A stretch of DNA of 64,000 bases from Ignavibacteriota bacterium (GCA_013285405.1 CP053446.1:2279001-2343000); one strand, 5' to 3'. Shown: positions 35,607 through 45,882, numbered from the stretch's first letter. Numbers and translations are program-made. The notes: a model not told the origin generated them from the letters alone.

Positions 35607-36230
35607 TCATTTGTAAATGAAATCAGCTTCATTGGTAAATTTTATATTGTTTTTCCCTGATTCTTCAAGAATTCTCTGTATCTGATCAATCGTTCCCGGC
35701 ATAATAAGACAGTTTAAACTTACAGATTCTGCATAATCTGTTGATAGAATTATTGAGTTATAATGAGTTAAAATCCGGTGAACCAAGCTGACCTGATTGA
35801 ATTTTGCTGTAATAGAAACTTTCCTGTATAAATATTTCGATATAATTTTCGATTCATTCAGAATTTGAAACGCTGATTCATAATATGCCTTTCCAAGCGG
35901 ACCAACACCTAACTTTATTCCACCAAATATTCTTGAAACAATTACCAGTTGATTGGATAGATTGAAATGCTCAATCGCATTCAGTATTCTCATTCCTGCA
36001 GTTCCATTCGGTTCGCCTGCATCTGTGTAATGAAATTTTCCGTTTGCAAGTTTGTATGCATAACAGTGATGAGAAGCATCGTGATATTTCTTTTTCGTTT
36101 TTGTAAGATAATCCTTTACTGCTTCTTCGGATTCAACAGGATAAACTTGTGCAATAAAACGGGATTTATTTATCGTAGTTGTTATTTCTTTAGTTTTTCC
36201 TATTGTTTTTATTTCATCGGGAAGATTCAT
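35607..36230 (-). CDS. YigZ/IMPACT family protein
   Basis: A 207-aa member of the UPF0029/IMPACT family. The N-terminal domain has the signature INKSRFIAQVYPVESEEAV, KYHDASHHCYAYKL, DAGEPNGTAGMRILNAIEHFNLSNQLVIVSRIFGGIKLGVGPLGKAYYESA; the C-terminal DUF1949-like domain follows. The start is placed at ATG 36230 (MNLPDEIKT), which matches the family; a frame-extending ATG at 36275 adds a hydrophobic 15-residue leader without support. The eukaryotic relative regulates GCN2 by binding GCN1; the bacterial function is uncertain, with possible ribosome or nucleic-acid binding. Confidence 0.88.
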   Translation of the reverse strand: MNLPDEIKTIGKTKEITTTINKSRFIAQVYPVESEEAVKDYLTKTKKKYHDASHHCYAYKLANGKFHYTDAGEPNGTAGMRILNAIEHFNLSNQLVIVSRIFGGIKLGVGPLGKAYYESAFQILNESKIISKYLYRKVSITAKFNQVSLVHRILTHYNSIILSTDYAESVSLNCLIMPGTIDQIQRILEESGKNNIKFTNEADFIYK

Positions 36231-36321
36231 AGTGGAAAAGTAATTCAGTGCAAAACATTTTAAATTGATTATCAAATCATCAATAGCTAATATAGATAAT
36301 TAAAATTTTATTTGCCTTTCC

Positions 36322-39141
36322 TTGGAAAAAGAATACATAATAATTAAAGGTGCCAGAGAGCACAATTTGAAAAATATCGATCTCGAAATTCCGAGAGATA
36401 CGTTTACTGTAATCACCGGACTTTCTGGATCAGGAAAATCTTCGCTTGCCTTCGATACAATTTATGCTGAAGGTCAGCGCCGTTATATCGAATCTCTTTC
36501 AGCTTACGCACGTCAGTTCCTCGATATGCTTGAAAAACCGGATGTAGATCTCATTGAAGGTTTAAGTCCTGCAATTTCAATTGAACAAAAATCAACAACA
36601 GGTAATCCACGTTCAACTGTTGGAACAGTTACAGAGATTTATGATTATCTCAGGCTTTTATTTGCGCGGGTTGGAATACCTCACTGCTATAATTGCGGCA
36701 AACCTGTAAAAAAGCAAACCTCAAATCAGATAATTGATTCAATCATTTCAACATTCAGGAACAAAAAAATCTCTATTCTCTCGCCATTAATCAGAGGAAG
36801 GAAAGGTCATTACAAAGAATTATTTGAAGAAGTTTCGTCGGATGGATTTCTAAGAGTAAGAGTTGATGGTGAGATTGTTGAGATTACAAAGGGATTGCAA
36901 ATTGATCGTTATAAAATTCATAATATCGAAATAGTTGTTGATAGATTCAGTGTTAATGATTCAGCAAGAACAAGAATAGCAGAATCAGTTGATGTTGCTT
37001 TGAATTATGGCGAAGGAAGTATCATCGTTAATGATGGGAAAGAAGATCATATTTACAGCAGACAGCTAGCCTGTCTCGATTGCGGAATCAGTTATCGTGA
37101 ACTTGCACCGAATTCATTTTCATTCAATTCACCATACGGATCCTGCCCGGATTGCGAAGGACTTGGCGAAAAGAAAGAACTTGACATCAACTTGATTATT
37201 CCAGATTGGGATAAATCGATTAATGATGAAGGACTCGCGCCACTCGGTAAACCGCGAAAGATCTGGTTTTTCACTCAGCTTGAAGCAGTTGCAAAAACCT
37301 ACAAGTTTAATTTCTATACTCCGCTAAAAAAATTATCTGATGCTCAGAAAGAAGTGATAATAAACGGGAGTAAAGAGAGAATCCCGTTCACATATACTTA
37401 CAACAATGGAAGACCGGTTCAATATATGCATCGTTTTTCAGGAGTTGTCAAATACTTAAAACATTATTTTGATTCAACTGCATCGAACAGCATTCGTGAA
37501 TGGGTTGAATCATATATGAATACTATTCCCTGTGCAACTTGTAATGGTGGAAGATTGAGGAAAGAATCTCTTGCGGTAAAATTCAATGGAAAGAATATAA
37601 GCGAGATAACCTCACTTTCAATTTTAAGAGCGATTGAATTTTTTAAAAGTGTCAAGCTAAAAGGCAACGAAGCATTGATTGCCAAACCAATTTTGAAAGA
37701 AGTAAATGAACGATTAGAATTTCTTCATAATGTTGGTTTAGATTATTTAACGCTTGGTCGTTCAGCGAGAACTTTATCGGGCGGAGAATCACAACGAATC
37801 AGACTTGCAACACAAATCGGAACTCAGCTTGCCGGTGTACTTTATGTTCTTGATGAACCTTCGATCGGACTGCATCAGAGCGACAACATCAAGCTTATTA
37901 ATTCGTTAAAAAATCTTCGCGATTTAGGAAACACAATCGTTGTTGTTGAACACGACAGGGAAACAATCGAGAGTTCGGATTATATGGTTGATCTCGGTCC
38001 CGGTGCAGGTGAGCATGGTGGAAATGTGGTAATGGAAGGTGATACAAAAAAACTTTTGAATTCTGATAACGGTTACGATTCTATGACTCTTTCTTATTTG
38101 CGATGCAGACAAAAAATTAAAATACCTGATGAAAGAAGAAAAGGAAATGGAAAATTTATCACGCTTAAAGGTGCAAAAGGAAATAATCTGCAGAATGTGA
38201 ATCTGAGAATTCCTCTTGGTACATTGACACTAATTACAGGTGTGAGCGGTTCAGGCAAATCATCAGTGTTGAATGAAACACTTGTAAAAATTCTGATGAA
38301 CAAACTTTACAATTCTAAATCAGTTCCTCTTCCATACAGTAAAATTGATGGATTAGAGAATATTGATAAGATTATTGAAATTGATCAATCACCCATTGGC
38401 AGAACACCAAGATCGAATTCTGCAACTTATACCGGACTATTCACTTTCATACGTGATTTGTTTGCAGAACTTCCTGAAGCAAAAATGAGAGGATATAAAA
38501 CCGGAAGATTCAGTTTTAATGTTGCTGGCGGAAGATGTGAGGAATGCGGCGGCGATGGTTTGAAAAAAATTGAAATGAATTTTCTTCCTGATGTTTATGT
38601 TCACTGCGATTCTTGTAAAGGAAAAAGATATAACAGGGAAACTCTCGAAGTGCTGTACAAAACAAAATCTATAGCTGATGTATTGGGCATGCGTGTTTCC
38701 GAAGCGCTTGAATTTTTTGAAGATCTCCCGCGAATCAAAAGAAAAATAAAAGCTCTTAATGATGTTGGATTAGGTTACATAACTCTTGGTCAGCAGGCAA
38801 CAACACTGTCCGGCGGTGAAGCGCAGCGAGTAAAGCTTGCAACTGAATTGAGTAAAGTCTCAACAGGAAAAACTTTGTATGTACTCGATGAACCAACAAC
38901 AGGTCTTCATTTTGAGGATGTAAGAATCCTTCTCGATGTTCTGAACAAACTTGTTGATAAAGGAAATACAGTTGTTGTAGTTGAACATAATATGGACGTA
39001 ATAAAAATGGCTGACTGGATAATTGATCTTGGTCCCGGCGGCGGTGAATTTGGTGGAAAAATTGTAGCCGAAGGAACTCCTGAACAGATAGTTAAAATGA
39101 AAAACTGCTTGACTGGAGAATATCTGAAGCGTGAATTATAA
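36322..39141 (+). CDS. uvrA: excinuclease ABC subunit A
   Basis: DNA-damage recognition ATPase of nucleotide excision repair (939 aa). Two ABC modules: Walker [24 protein letters not shown] and [15 protein letters not shown]; signatures [16 protein letters not shown] and [16 protein letters not shown]; Walker [13 protein letters not shown] and [12 protein letters not shown]. The zinc modules are complete: [30 protein letters not shown] and CEECGGDG...[10 protein letters not shown]. The start is TTG at 36322, the only conventional start after the in-frame stop at 36301, and the N-terminus ([19 protein letters not shown]) fits UvrA. Confidence 0.98.
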   Translation: MEKEYIIIKGAREHNLKNIDLEIPRDTFTVITGLSGSGKSSLAFDTIYAEGQRRYIESLSAYARQFLDMLEKPDVDLIEGLSPAISIEQKSTTGNPRSTVGTVTEIYDYLRLLFARVGIPHCYNCGKPVKKQTSNQIIDSIISTFRNKKISILSPLIRGRKGHYKELFEEVSSDGFLRVRVDGEIVEITKGLQIDRYKIHNIEIVVDRFSVNDSARTRIAESVDVALNYGEGSIIVNDGKEDHIYSRQLACLDCGISYRELAPNSFSFNSPYGSCPDCEGLGEKKELDINLIIPDWDKSINDEGLAPLGKPRKIWFFTQLEAVAKTYKFNFYTPLKKLSDAQKEVIINGSKERIPFTYTYNNGRPVQYMHRFSGVVKYLKHYFDSTASNSIREWVESYMNTIPCATCNGGRLRKESLAVKFNGKNISEITSLSILRAIEFFKSVKLKGNEALIAKPILKEVNERLEFLHNVGLDYLTLGRSARTLSGGESQRIRLATQIGTQLAGVLYVLDEPSIGLHQSDNIKLINSLKNLRDLGNTIVVVEHDRETIESSDYMVDLGPGAGEHGGNVVMEGDTKKLLNSDNGYDSMTLSYLRCRQKIKIPDERRKGNGKFITLKGAKGNNLQNVNLRIPLGTLTLITGVSGSGKSSVLNETLVKILMNKLYNSKSVPLPYSKIDGLENIDKIIEIDQSPIGRTPRSNSATYTGLFTFIRDLFAELPEAKMRGYKTGRFSFNVAGGRCEECGGDGLKKIEMNFLPDVYVHCDSCKGKRYNRETLEVLYKTKSIADVLGMRVSEALEFFEDLPRIKRKIKALNDVGLGYITLGQQATTLSGGEAQRVKLATELSKVSTGKTLYVLDEPTTGLHFEDVRILLDVLNKLVDKGNTVVVVEHNMDVIKMADWIIDLGPGGGEFGGKIVAEGTPEQIVKMKNCLTGEYLKREL

Positions 39142-39179
39142 TTGAAGGACAATAAACAGATGGGAAATCATAAAATCAT

Positions 39180-39569
39180 TTATTCGGTTAACAGCTTCTC
39201 TATTCTATCAACAAATCTCTGCATATTTTTGAAATCAACGGTTACTTCTTCAAAAGAAAAGGTTTTAAAGTCTTCATAATCACTCTCCATCCTGTTTTCC
39301 AAAGCATTTCTGTAAATATCTCCAAATTCTTTTTCAATCTTTTTGGATTTAACAAAATTTTTATTGAACCATCCTAAAAGCTGATTATGTTTAGAAGTAG
39401 AAAATCCATATTTAACTCCCAAAGCTAAAGCAGAGTAAAAAATGGCATAATAAATTCTGTTTTCTGCACTATGTAAAAAGTTTTTTGAAATATCATCTTC
39501 AGCTTCTTTTATTGTATCTTTTGCTCTTTGTATCCGATGCTTAATGAGAGCTTCTGTATCAACCGGCAT
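39180..39569 (-). CDS. HEPN-domain protein (putative toxin of MNT/HEPN pair)
   Basis: A 129-aa all-helical HEPN protein. The block KHRIQRAKDTIKEAEDDISKNFLHSAENRIYYAIFYSALAL followed by SKHNQLLGWFNKNFV is the family pattern. The RNase motif of active HEPN toxins (R-x4-6-H) appears here as R38-x6-Y45, so the catalytic His is replaced by Tyr, as in some members of this subfamily; RNase activity is therefore doubtful. Its start overlaps the upstream nucleotidyltransferase by 11 nt. Together they form a two-gene toxin-antitoxin-like module. Confidence 0.83.
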   Translation of the reverse strand: MPVDTEALIKHRIQRAKDTIKEAEDDISKNFLHSAENRIYYAIFYSALALGVKYGFSTSKHNQLLGWFNKNFVKSKKIEKEFGDIYRNALENRMESDYEDFKTFSFEEVTVDFKNMQRFVDRIEKLLTE

Positions 39570-39885
39570 AAAAAATACCCTCTGTTAGCACTGTATGTCT
39601 AAAAGGTGTTGTGGGTTCAGAAATTTCAGTGGTGTTATAAATTTTAGCGTCAATGAAAATGTCATACTTCAGTTCAATATCATAGATAATTTTTATTATT
39701 TCTTTTTTAAATACCCAGTCAATCTTTCTATCAAATACAAACACAATATCATAATCTGAATCAATATTATGGCTGCCTTTTTTTCGCGAACCAAAGAAAT
39801 AACTTCCTCGAAAATCTTTATATTTTTTTGTTAATATGATATTAATTTCCTTAATTATATCTTCAATGACTATTACAGTATCCAT
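39559..39885 (-). CDS. MNT-type minimal nucleotidyltransferase (putative antitoxin)
   Basis: A 108-aa pol-beta-fold nucleotidyltransferase. The active-site signature G32-S33-x10-D44-x-D46 is complete (FFGSRKKGSHNIDSDYDIVFVF). In characterised MNT/HEPN pairs the MNT protein adds AMP to a Tyr of the HEPN toxin and so neutralises it. The first gene of the minus-strand pair, it overlaps the HEPN gene. The 260-bp region upstream (39886-40143) shows no gene. Confidence 0.86.
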   Translation of the reverse strand: MDTVIVIEDIIKEINIILTKKYKDFRGSYFFGSRKKGSHNIDSDYDIVFVFDRKIDWVFKKEIIKIIYDIELKYDIFIDAKIYNTTEISEPTTPFRHTVLTEGIFYAG

Positions 39886-40176
39886 AAGATTATGATTTAT
39901 TATTTAATTTTTATATACCAATATATTTATTTAACTATAGTTAAACAATTGAAGTTTTAGAAAAAATATTTTTTATCATTTTATGACTAGTTTTAGAGTT
40001 TATAGCGGTGAATAATTATCGCAGAAAGAACACCGGAAGGTCTAGTTAAAAATTCAAAAAGCGTTACAGGGAAGTTTCTAAAAGTTGAATTCAACCAGTG
40101 ACGTTGAAATGTAATTTATCTTACTCTATTTTTACTGGCAGTTATGATTTTTTTCTTCTTCAAAAATGGAACACAA

Positions 40177-41172
40177 ATGAAAAAATTTTTAATAATTCAG
40201 ATTGCAATAATTATTTTATTTGGGAATATTAATTATGCTCAGTCATTTTATTCCGAAAATCCTCTTGTTGCAACTTACTCAATCGTTGCACGAGATCCTG
40301 AAACCGGTGAAATGGGAGTTGCAGTTCAATCTCATTGGTTTTCTGTTGGATCAATAGTATCGTGGGGTGAAGCAGGTGTTGGAGTTGTTGCAACACAGTC
40401 TTTTGTTAATCCTGCGTTTGGTCCGGATGGACTTGCATTATTAAAATCAGGAATGACTGCCGAACAGGTTGTTGATAAACTTATTGCAGATGATGAAGGA
40501 AGAGATTTCCGTCAGCTTGCAATAATTGATGTGAACGGAAACGTAAAAAGTTATACAGGGAAAAATTGTATTCCCGGTGCAGGAAATATTGTTGGCGATA
40601 ATTATTCAGTTCAGGCTAACCTTATGCTGAATGATAAAGTGCCGGCTGCAATGTCAAAAGCATTTGTAGAATCAAAAGGAACGCTTGCTGACAGAATGAT
40701 GACAGCACTTTTTGCTGCTGAAAAAGTTGGCGGAGATATTCGCGGTAAACAATCGGCAGCTATTTTAATTGTTAAAGGAAAATCAACAGGCAAAGTTTGG
40801 GAGGACAGGTTAATTGATCTGAGAGTTGAAGACGATCCATATCCTCTGGAAAAACTTGAGAGATTAATAAAAATCCATCGTGCTTATAATTATATGAATG
40901 CGGGAGATCTTGCGATTGAGCACGGTGATATGGAACTTGCGATGAAGGAGTATTCAGCCGCAGAAAAAATGTTTCCGGATAATGAAGAAATGAAGTTCTG
41001 GCATGCAACAACACTTGCCAATAACGGAGATATTGAAGGTTCGCTTCCGCTTTTTAAGGAGGTTTTTTCCAAAAATCAAAACTGGAAAAATCTAATACCA
41101 AGATTAGTCCCGATCGGATTATTAAATGTGAATAAAGAAGAACTTAATAAAATATTATCAGTAAATGAGTAA
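40177..41172 (+). CDS. DUF1028 protein with TPR-like C-terminus, exported
   Basis: A 331-aa protein. Signal peptide MKKFLIIQIAIIILFGNINYAQ; the ATG at 40177 is chosen because GGA lies 6 nt upstream and the signal peptide then starts normally (an ATG at 40144 adds 11 residues). The DUF1028 domain (about 25-210) begins LVATYSIVARDPETGEMGVAVQSHWFSVGSIVSWGEAGVGVVATQS, the pattern of putative Ntn-hydrolases. The C-terminal 100 residues (MNAGDLAIEHGDMELAMKEYSAAEKMFPDNEEMKFWHATTLANNGD) look like TPR repeats. First gene of a five-gene overlapping operon. Confidence 0.87.
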   Translation: MKKFLIIQIAIIILFGNINYAQSFYSENPLVATYSIVARDPETGEMGVAVQSHWFSVGSIVSWGEAGVGVVATQSFVNPAFGPDGLALLKSGMTAEQVVDKLIADDEGRDFRQLAIIDVNGNVKSYTGKNCIPGAGNIVGDNYSVQANLMLNDKVPAAMSKAFVESKGTLADRMMTALFAAEKVGGDIRGKQSAAILIVKGKSTGKVWEDRLIDLRVEDDPYPLEKLERLIKIHRAYNYMNAGDLAIEHGDMELAMKEYSAAEKMFPDNEEMKFWHATTLANNGDIEGSLPLFKEVFSKNQNWKNLIPRLVPIGLLNVNKEELNKILSVNE

Positions 41173-41701
41173 TGAAATGAAATCAGTATTAATTATCACT
41201 TCGCTATTACCTTTATTAATTTTCATTAGCTGTAATTCTGATGAACAAAAGCCTGAACCAAAGCAGATGCAGGGTCAGCAATATGTTCTACCACCAACGC
41301 AGGAACAGAAGCAGATTCCAATTCAGAAACAGACAGGCATTGATCCCAAAGTAGCTGAAGATATTATCGCAGCGGTAAAAGAGAATATTGCTGCCACTGA
41401 AGCAGAAGATAAGGAGCGTGTGTTGAAAACGATTCACAAAGATTCACCACAGAGAAAATCTACTATAAACGGGATGGATTTTGTATTTGCAAACTTCGAT
41501 ATGAAATTTGAGCTTGAAAAGGTAGAAGTTCTCGAGGTGACTGGCGATGATGCAAAGGTTTATTATGAACAAACCACTCGCGCAATCAAAGGTGAAGGAT
41601 TTGCCCCAACAAGGGCAACAGGAATTCATTATATGAAAAAAGAAAACGGCAAATGGAAAATATTCAAAACTGAGTATCTTGAGAATCAACAAATAATGTA
41701 G
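41165..41701 (+). CDS. lipoprotein with NTF2/SnoaL-like domain
   Basis: 178 aa (174 if the ATG at 41177 is used). The lipobox FIS-C lies at the end of MKSVLIITSLLPLLIFISC, so it should be a membrane-anchored lipoprotein. After a Gln/Pro-rich linker, residues 55-178 (VAEDIIAAVKENIAATEAEDKERVLKTIHKD...DDAKVYYEQTTRAIKGEGFAPTRATGIHYMKKENGKWKIFKTEY) resemble a SnoaL/NTF2-like cone fold. It overlaps the DUF1028 gene by 8 nt. Function unknown. Confidence 0.75.
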   Translation: MSNEMKSVLIITSLLPLLIFISCNSDEQKPEPKQMQGQQYVLPPTQEQKQIPIQKQTGIDPKVAEDIIAAVKENIAATEAEDKERVLKTIHKDSPQRKSTINGMDFVFANFDMKFELEKVEVLEVTGDDAKVYYEQTTRAIKGEGFAPTRATGIHYMKKENGKWKIFKTEYLENQQIM

Positions 41702-41709
41702 GACTAATA

Positions 41710-41907
41710 ATGAATAAAGAAGTATTAAAAAATTGTTTGAACTGTAACAGAACAGAAAATGAAATTCCGCTTGTTACACTTAGCTATTCAACTAAACCAG
41801 CATATATATGTTCGCATTGTCTTCCGCTGCTGATCCACCATCCTGAGCAGCTTATAGGAAAGTTGAAGGGCGCAGAAAAAATTCCACCTGCTCAGCATAA
41901 TGATTAG
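41710..41907 (+). CDS. small zinc-ribbon protein
   Basis: A 65-aa protein with C9-x2-C12 (CLNCNRTENEIPLV) and C34-x2-C37 (YICSHCLPLL), a probable zinc ribbon, followed by a short helix (PEQLIGKLKGAE). It lies 8 nt after the lipoprotein gene and overlaps the following lipoprotein gene by 8 nt, so it is part of the operon. No named family recognised. Confidence 0.72.
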   Translation: MNKEVLKNCLNCNRTENEIPLVTLSYSTKPAYICSHCLPLLIHHPEQLIGKLKGAEKIPPAQHND

Positions 41908-42457
41908 GTTTCTCCATTCATTATTAAATTTTGAAAAGGGGAAATTAAAATCATCACTAATAATTCTTTTATTTGTATTCACAATAATTTCTTGTGACCA
42001 TGGATTAGAACCAGCACCACTTGAATCTTCAGGATTTAGCGGAACTATTACATTCATTAGTCCCTGGCCAGATAGTGTAAAAAGATCTTTCCTCGTTGTA
42101 TTTGAGGATCCGCTGCTTTCAGATACTGATTTTACAATTTTAAATTTGAAATATTTAAGCAGAGAAATTCCTCTCGGAGTCCAAAATCATCATTTTAGTT
42201 CTCTGGATTCAGCATACATACCAGCAACTCCCGGTTCATTTCCATCGGGGACATATTCTTATGTAGCAGTCGTACAGCAATCAACAGATGAAATATCACT
42301 TGCGCGTAAAGATTGGTTTGTATCAGGTATTTATTATACAAATAGTGATACTACAAAGCCAGCAAAGATGATTATACCTGACAGCACATTTGTCGAAAAC
42401 ATAAATATCAAAGTTGATTTTAACAATCCACCATCACAACCGCCGGGTGGGAATTGA
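41900..42457 (+). CDS. lipoprotein of unknown function next to TonB receptor
   Basis: 185 aa. A 17-residue N-terminal extension precedes a hydrophobic segment ending in the lipobox IIS-C (LIILLFVFTIISCDHG). The mature part (SSGFSGTITFISPWPDSVKRSFLVVFEDPLLSDTDFTILNLKYLSREIPLG...SGTYSYVAVVQQS) is beta-rich and resembles surface lipoproteins encoded beside TonB-dependent receptors in Ignavibacteria. It overlaps both neighbours. It could be the substrate-binding partner of the receptor; this is inferred from position only. Confidence 0.72.
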   Translation: MIRFLHSLLNFEKGKLKSSLIILLFVFTIISCDHGLEPAPLESSGFSGTITFISPWPDSVKRSFLVVFEDPLLSDTDFTILNLKYLSREIPLGVQNHHFSSLDSAYIPATPGSFPSGTYSYVAVVQQSTDEISLARKDWFVSGIYYTNSDTTKPAKMIIPDSTFVENINIKVDFNNPPSQPPGGN

Positions 42458-44661
42458 AGTTCCTGTTCGAAAAAAAATTATCCTATGCGGCGCAGCGGTT
42501 AATCTTTATTCCAATCATTGTCTTTCTATTTACTGAAATAATTTTTGCACAATCATATTCAATCAGGGGTAAAGTAGTTGATCCAAAATCAAAACCGATT
42601 CCGGGTGTTAATGTAGTACTTTTAAACACAGAGTTTGGGGCTGCAACTGATGCTGATGGAACATACGAAATATCAAATCTTCCCTCAGGTAATTATACAA
42701 TTGAATTTTCTGCGATTGGTTATCAGAAATTCAGAAAAGATAATGTTGTTATTAAAGATGAATTAATTATTCTTAATGTAACATTGATTGAATCAGTAAT
42801 TCAAACGGATGAAGTTCTGATTACAGCAGGAAAGTATGAACAAAAAAAATCTGACCTGACGGTAAGTACAGAAATTATTTCTGGCAGTAAATTTTCTGAA
42901 AGAAACTTCAGTAACCTGGAAAGCGCTATGAGATATGTTCCCGGTGTAAATATGACAGAAGATCAGATTAGTATTCGAGGTTCAAGCGGATATAGCAGAG
43001 GTACGGGCTCAAGAGCATTATTAGCAATTGATGGTCTTCCATTTTATACAGGCGATTCCGGAGAAATTGTATGGGAGATGATTCCCACTCTGGAAATTCA
43101 GAGAGTAGAAATTATTAAAGGTGCTTCAAGTTCACTTTATGGTTCATCTGCAATTGGCGGTGTGATAAATAGTATAACAAAAGATATTTCAGAAAAACCA
43201 CTGACAATGTTTAACGGATTTTATGGAGTTTATGATAAACCTTATTATAATGAATGGGATTGGTCGGGAGAGAGAAGACCATTCAACGGATTAACACTTT
43301 CTCACTCAAATACTCTGGGAAATTTTGGATTCAATGTTTCACTTACAAGACTTGAAGAATTAAGCTATCGGAAGGATGATGATTCTAAAAAATATATCGG
43401 TTTCCTGAAAACAGTTTATAATTTTACCCCGATTTCTTCGATTACATTTTTAGCAAACACATTCAATAAAAAAGCAGGGCAGTTTCTATATTGGAAAGAT
43501 TCACGAAATGTTCTTGTTCCACCGGATCAGAATCTCAATGACAGAATTGAAACAAATCGTTATCTGTTCGGGCTTATCTACAAAAGCATTATTGAGAATA
43601 ACATTATTCTGAATATCAAAACAAGTTATTACAGAAATTATTTTAGGGATAATGAAACGATTCCAAACGAATCAACTTCACATCTTTACCGCGGTGAAGT
43701 TCAGATAAATAAAAATATTTTAGATGATATAGTATTAACAAGCGGAGTTGAGGGAACTTTCTCACAAGTTAATTCCAGTTTATTTGGTAACCCGGATGCT
43801 TTCACTATCGGAGCTTACACTGTCGGAGATATAACGTTTAGTTTTCCCCTGATTGCAAGTCTGGGAGTGAGATATGATTACAGCAAGCTTGACTCTCTCG
43901 AAGGCGCAGGTGCAATTTCTCCAAAGATCGGATTGAATTATAAACTCACAAAGGAAATTATTCTGAGAACTTCACTCGGAACGGGATTTCGTGCACCAAC
44001 AACAGCAGAAGCTTTTACTTCAACTTCAACCGGTGGAATAACAGTAAAGCCTAATCCAAATATTAAATCAGAGCATAATTTATCTTTTGAATTTGGTCTA
44101 AACTTCACACCCCTCAGTTTTATAAATCTGGATGTGGCATTTTTTCAGAATGAATATTATGATATGATTGAACCCGGAGTAGATCCTTCGGATGGTTTGG
44201 TGTATTTCAGTAATCTTATCAGAGCGAGAATTCAGGGGATGGAAGCAGGAATTTATTTTGATTTGATACCGAACGAATTTTCTTTTTCTTGTAATTATAC
44301 TTATCTATGGGCAAGAGACCTGCAAAACGGAATTGCACTACGTTATCGTCCAAGACACATTTTTTATTCTGCATTGGATTTCAGAAAATGGAATTTTGAT
44401 TTAGGAATTAACTTCCGATACACAAGCAGAGTTGAAGAAATTGATGATGAACTTGTTGATCTTGGTATTGTGATTGATGGCGACATTCGTGTTCCTGTTT
44501 ATACAACTGACCTGAACTTTGGCTATAATTTTATTGCAATGAGATTTCCGATAAATATTTATTTAACTATCAAAAACCTTTTCAATTATAATTATGTTGA
44601 ACTTATTGGTAATTTGAGAAAAATAAGAAGTTATTCAGTTGGAATAAACCTTGCAATTTAA
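42454..44661 (+). CDS. TonB-dependent outer-membrane receptor with carboxypeptidase-regulatory-like domain
   Basis: 735 aa. Signal peptide, then a CarboxypepD_reg-like beta-sandwich (about 28-105, SIRGKVVDPKSKPIPGVNVVLLNTEFGAATDADGTYEISNLPSG), a plug domain (about 118-225, with SIRGSSGYSRGTGSRALLAIDGLPFYTG and VEIIKGASSSLYGSSAIGGVINSITK) and a 22-strand barrel ending in YSVGINLAI. The start is TTG at 42454, overlapping the lipoprotein stop (TTGA). Last gene of the operon. The cargo is unknown; the overlap with a lipoprotein gene suggests a dedicated uptake pair. Confidence 0.92.
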   Translation: MKFLFEKKLSYAAQRLIFIPIIVFLFTEIIFAQSYSIRGKVVDPKSKPIPGVNVVLLNTEFGAATDADGTYEISNLPSGNYTIEFSAIGYQKFRKDNVVIKDELIILNVTLIESVIQTDEVLITAGKYEQKKSDLTVSTEIISGSKFSERNFSNLESAMRYVPGVNMTEDQISIRGSSGYSRGTGSRALLAIDGLPFYTGDSGEIVWEMIPTLEIQRVEIIKGASSSLYGSSAIGGVINSITKDISEKPLTMFNGFYGVYDKPYYNEWDWSGERRPFNGLTLSHSNTLGNFGFNVSLTRLEELSYRKDDDSKKYIGFLKTVYNFTPISSITFLANTFNKKAGQFLYWKDSRNVLVPPDQNLNDRIETNRYLFGLIYKSIIENNIILNIKTSYYRNYFRDNETIPNESTSHLYRGEVQINKNILDDIVLTSGVEGTFSQVNSSLFGNPDAFTIGAYTVGDITFSFPLIASLGVRYDYSKLDSLEGAGAISPKIGLNYKLTKEIILRTSLGTGFRAPTTAEAFTSTSTGGITVKPNPNIKSEHNLSFEFGLNFTPLSFINLDVAFFQNEYYDMIEPGVDPSDGLVYFSNLIRARIQGMEAGIYFDLIPNEFSFSCNYTYLWARDLQNGIALRYRPRHIFYSALDFRKWNFDLGINFRYTSRVEEIDDELVDLGIVIDGDIRVPVYTTDLNFGYNFIAMRFPINIYLTIKNLFNYNYVELIGNLRKIRSYSVGINLAI

Positions 44662-44769
44662 TTCTGTCCGAAATCCTTTCGCTTGCATTTCTCAATCTAA
44701 ATTTGAAATTTAACCAAAGTTAAAATGTATGTTAGTTTAGTAAGAACTTTTTAGTACGGAGGTGTGAAA

Positions 44770-45864
44770 ATGAAAAATATATTTACTTTATTGTTTAGTT
44801 GTGCTTTGCTTACAAGTTCAATTGCACAACAGGCAAGCGATTACTTTCCTTCACAAACAGGATTTGAATGGAAGTTCAAACAAACTCCATTGGATTCATT
44901 AAATAACCCGGTCCCTTCTTTGGCAGCATTCAGGATCGATTCATTTGCATCAGTTGCAAATTATGAGGGGAGATTAGCAAATATAATCCCGACTAAAACT
45001 GGTCCGCTATCAACAATTCGATATCAGCCATTCCTTGATTCGCTGTTTTACAATATGGAAGGAACAAATGGTTTTGAATATTTCAGCATTAGCAGAATTG
45101 AAGAATTCCTAATCGAGCTCGATTCGATGGGGATAGATCCCAATTTTAGTTTCCTTGATTTTTTTACTTCGCTGCAGGATTGGTATTCAACTTATAGATT
45201 CGCTTCAAATATTAACACAGAATATACATTGATTTCTGTTGATACGACTGTTGGTATTTATCCTCTTCTTTTCGAATATCTTGGAATGAGAATAGACGAT
45301 GAAACCATTTCAACAGTCTTAGGCAATTTTGATTGTAAAAAATTTCTTTTGCAGTGGAAGGTTTCATACAGATTGCTGCCGCCTCCATTTCCACCAGTTG
45401 AATTAATTGCAACAAATGATACGATTTGGATTGCTCCAGATAACTGGATTGTTCAGGATATTATTCCCTCAAATCCTGTTGATCTTTCGCTGCTTGGTAT
45501 TCCGCCGTTTTACATTCCGGGACTTGAAACAAAACTAACTGATGAAATTGTAGTCTCAGTTCCCGATGATAAAACAAATCCAGTATCTTTTATACTTTAT
45601 CAGAACTACCCCAACCCATTCAATCCAAGTACAATAATAAAATTCACAATTCCTGTCACCCTGAGCGGAGGCGAAGGGTCTTTTGTAACTCTTAAAGTTT
45701 ATGATGTGTTAGGTAATGAAGTTGCAGTTTTAGTTAATGAGGAAAAAGATCCTGGTATTTATGAAGTAGATTTAGATGGCAGTAAACTTTCAAGTGGAAT
45801 ATATATTTATAGATTAACTGCAGGTGGATTCACTGATACGAAAAAATTAGTTTTGTTAAAATGA
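44770..45864 (+). CDS. secreted protein of unknown function with T9SS sorting domain
   Basis: 364 aa. The start is ATG 44770, 7 nt after GGAGG at 44758-44762; a GTG at 44764 lies inside that spacing. Signal peptide MKNIFTLLFSCALLTSSIAQQ. The mature N-terminal 240 residues (DYFPSQTGFEWKFKQTPLDSLNN...) have no recognised domain and look beta-rich. The sorting domain starts LYQNYPNPFNPSTIIKFTI and ends SSGIYIYRLTAGGFTDTKKLVLLK; its first loop contains an in-frame palindromic repeat (VTLSGGEGSF, 45658-45679). Confidence 0.82.
   Translation: MKNIFTLLFSCALLTSSIAQQASDYFPSQTGFEWKFKQTPLDSLNNPVPSLAAFRIDSFASVANYEGRLANIIPTKTGPLSTIRYQPFLDSLFYNMEGTNGFEYFSISRIEEFLIELDSMGIDPNFSFLDFFTSLQDWYSTYRFASNINTEYTLISVDTTVGIYPLLFEYLGMRIDDETISTVLGNFDCKKFLLQWKVSYRLLPPPFPPVELIATNDTIWIAPDNWIVQDIIPSNPVDLSLLGIPPFYIPGLETKLTDEIVVSVPDDKTNPVSFILYQNYPNPFNPSTIIKFTIPVTLSGGEGSFVTLKVYDVLGNEVAVLVNEEKDPGIYEVDLDGSKLSSGIYIYRLTAGGFTDTKKLVLLK
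45658..45679. repeat. in-frame palindromic repeat in T9SS sorting domain (ACCCT...AGGGT)
   Basis: ACCCT (45658-45662) and AGGGT (45675-45679) around GAGCGGAGGCGA; this resembles the CACCCTGAGCGGAG..CGAAGGGTG repeats scattered in many Bacteroidota genomes. It is read in frame as TLSGGEGS at the same loop of the sorting domain where 33581-33606 is inserted in another protein. Confidence 0.7.
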
Positions 45865-45882
45865 AATTCGTAAAACCATCCA

